Part shown: positions 14,300-14,322 of the stretch, one piece after another
Numbering within the stretch: the first letter of the stretch is position 1
Layout: each line of letters starts with the position of its first letter
From: DASPXY01 sp038227745
Lineage (GTDB): Bacteria; Planctomycetota; Planctomycetia; Gemmatales; Gemmataceae
NCBI GenBank assembly: GCA_038227745.1
Contig: JBBRPS010000180.1
Location: forward strand, 1 to 14,322
DNA length: 14,322 bases
Reading direction: 5' to 3'
Notes under the pieces: generated by a model
The model's input: only the letters and a program-made list of their open reading frames with translations
Told to the model about the DNA's origin: nothing
The model's database searches: none
Position numbers and translations under genes: made by a program

Positions 14300-14322
14300 T
14301 ACCTCCCGCAACCGTCTCTCAC

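Noticed and set aside
14116..14322. Possible tRNA or structured RNA at the right edge
   Set aside because: The stems are perfect DNA palindromes with no cloverleaf geometry or CCA-type acceptor; dispersed repeats explain them better.

Overview
The window is GC-rich, densely coding bacterial DNA, most likely from a planctomycete of the Gemmata/Isosphaera type. Three things point there: a membrane Ser/Thr kinase with the N-terminal region and DWG motif I associate with that group, a Cys-rich/Tyr-rich secreted protein, and long palindromic intergenic repeats whose spurious translation reads ARRASEG. The assignment is inference from family resemblance; no rRNA or other marker gene is present.

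Layout. Positions 1-3757 hold three minus-strand genes: a Ser/Thr protein kinase running off the left edge, oxygen-dependent coproporphyrinogen III oxidase (hemF), and a HEAT-like lipoprotein. A divergent intergenic region with a plausible sigma70-type promoter leads to a plus-strand nucleoside-permease-like MFS transporter (4042-5307), closed by a strong hairpin. Next comes a large membrane sensor histidine kinase (5448-8834; MASE1, four PAS domains, HisKA, HATPase).

Positions 8956-10596 are the least ordinary part. A two-TM coiled-coil protein of unknown function and a small protein resembling the FlgT C-terminal domain form a tight pair with a 4-nt gap. They are followed by an 80-bp in-frame relic of the 3' end of a second histidine kinase. 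That relic's stop codon overlaps the start of a small protein of the family usually labelled 'ADP-ribosylation/crystallin J1'. The arrangement suggests that a tandem histidine-kinase locus was remodelled around the pair.

On the minus strand, an ANTAR response regulator (11247-10648) is coupled by an ATGA overlap to a 5'-truncated histidine kinase, of which only part of the HATPase domain remains. The window therefore holds one intact histidine kinase, two broken ones and one apparently intact response regulator.

The right part carries a secreted Cys-rich/Tyr-rich protein with its terminator, a tagatose/psicose 3-epimerase-like sugar isomerase with all four metal ligands, and a repeat-rich tail (13628-14322). 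The tail contains a long cruciform, a 416-bp IS630-type deletion derivative with perfect 17-bp inverted repeats and a transposase C-terminal remnant, a perfect 50-bp palindrome, and one further inverted repeat. The best candidate for something undescribed is the 8956-10147 pair with its neighbour at 10231. I cannot assign these genes a function and do not claim a defence role.
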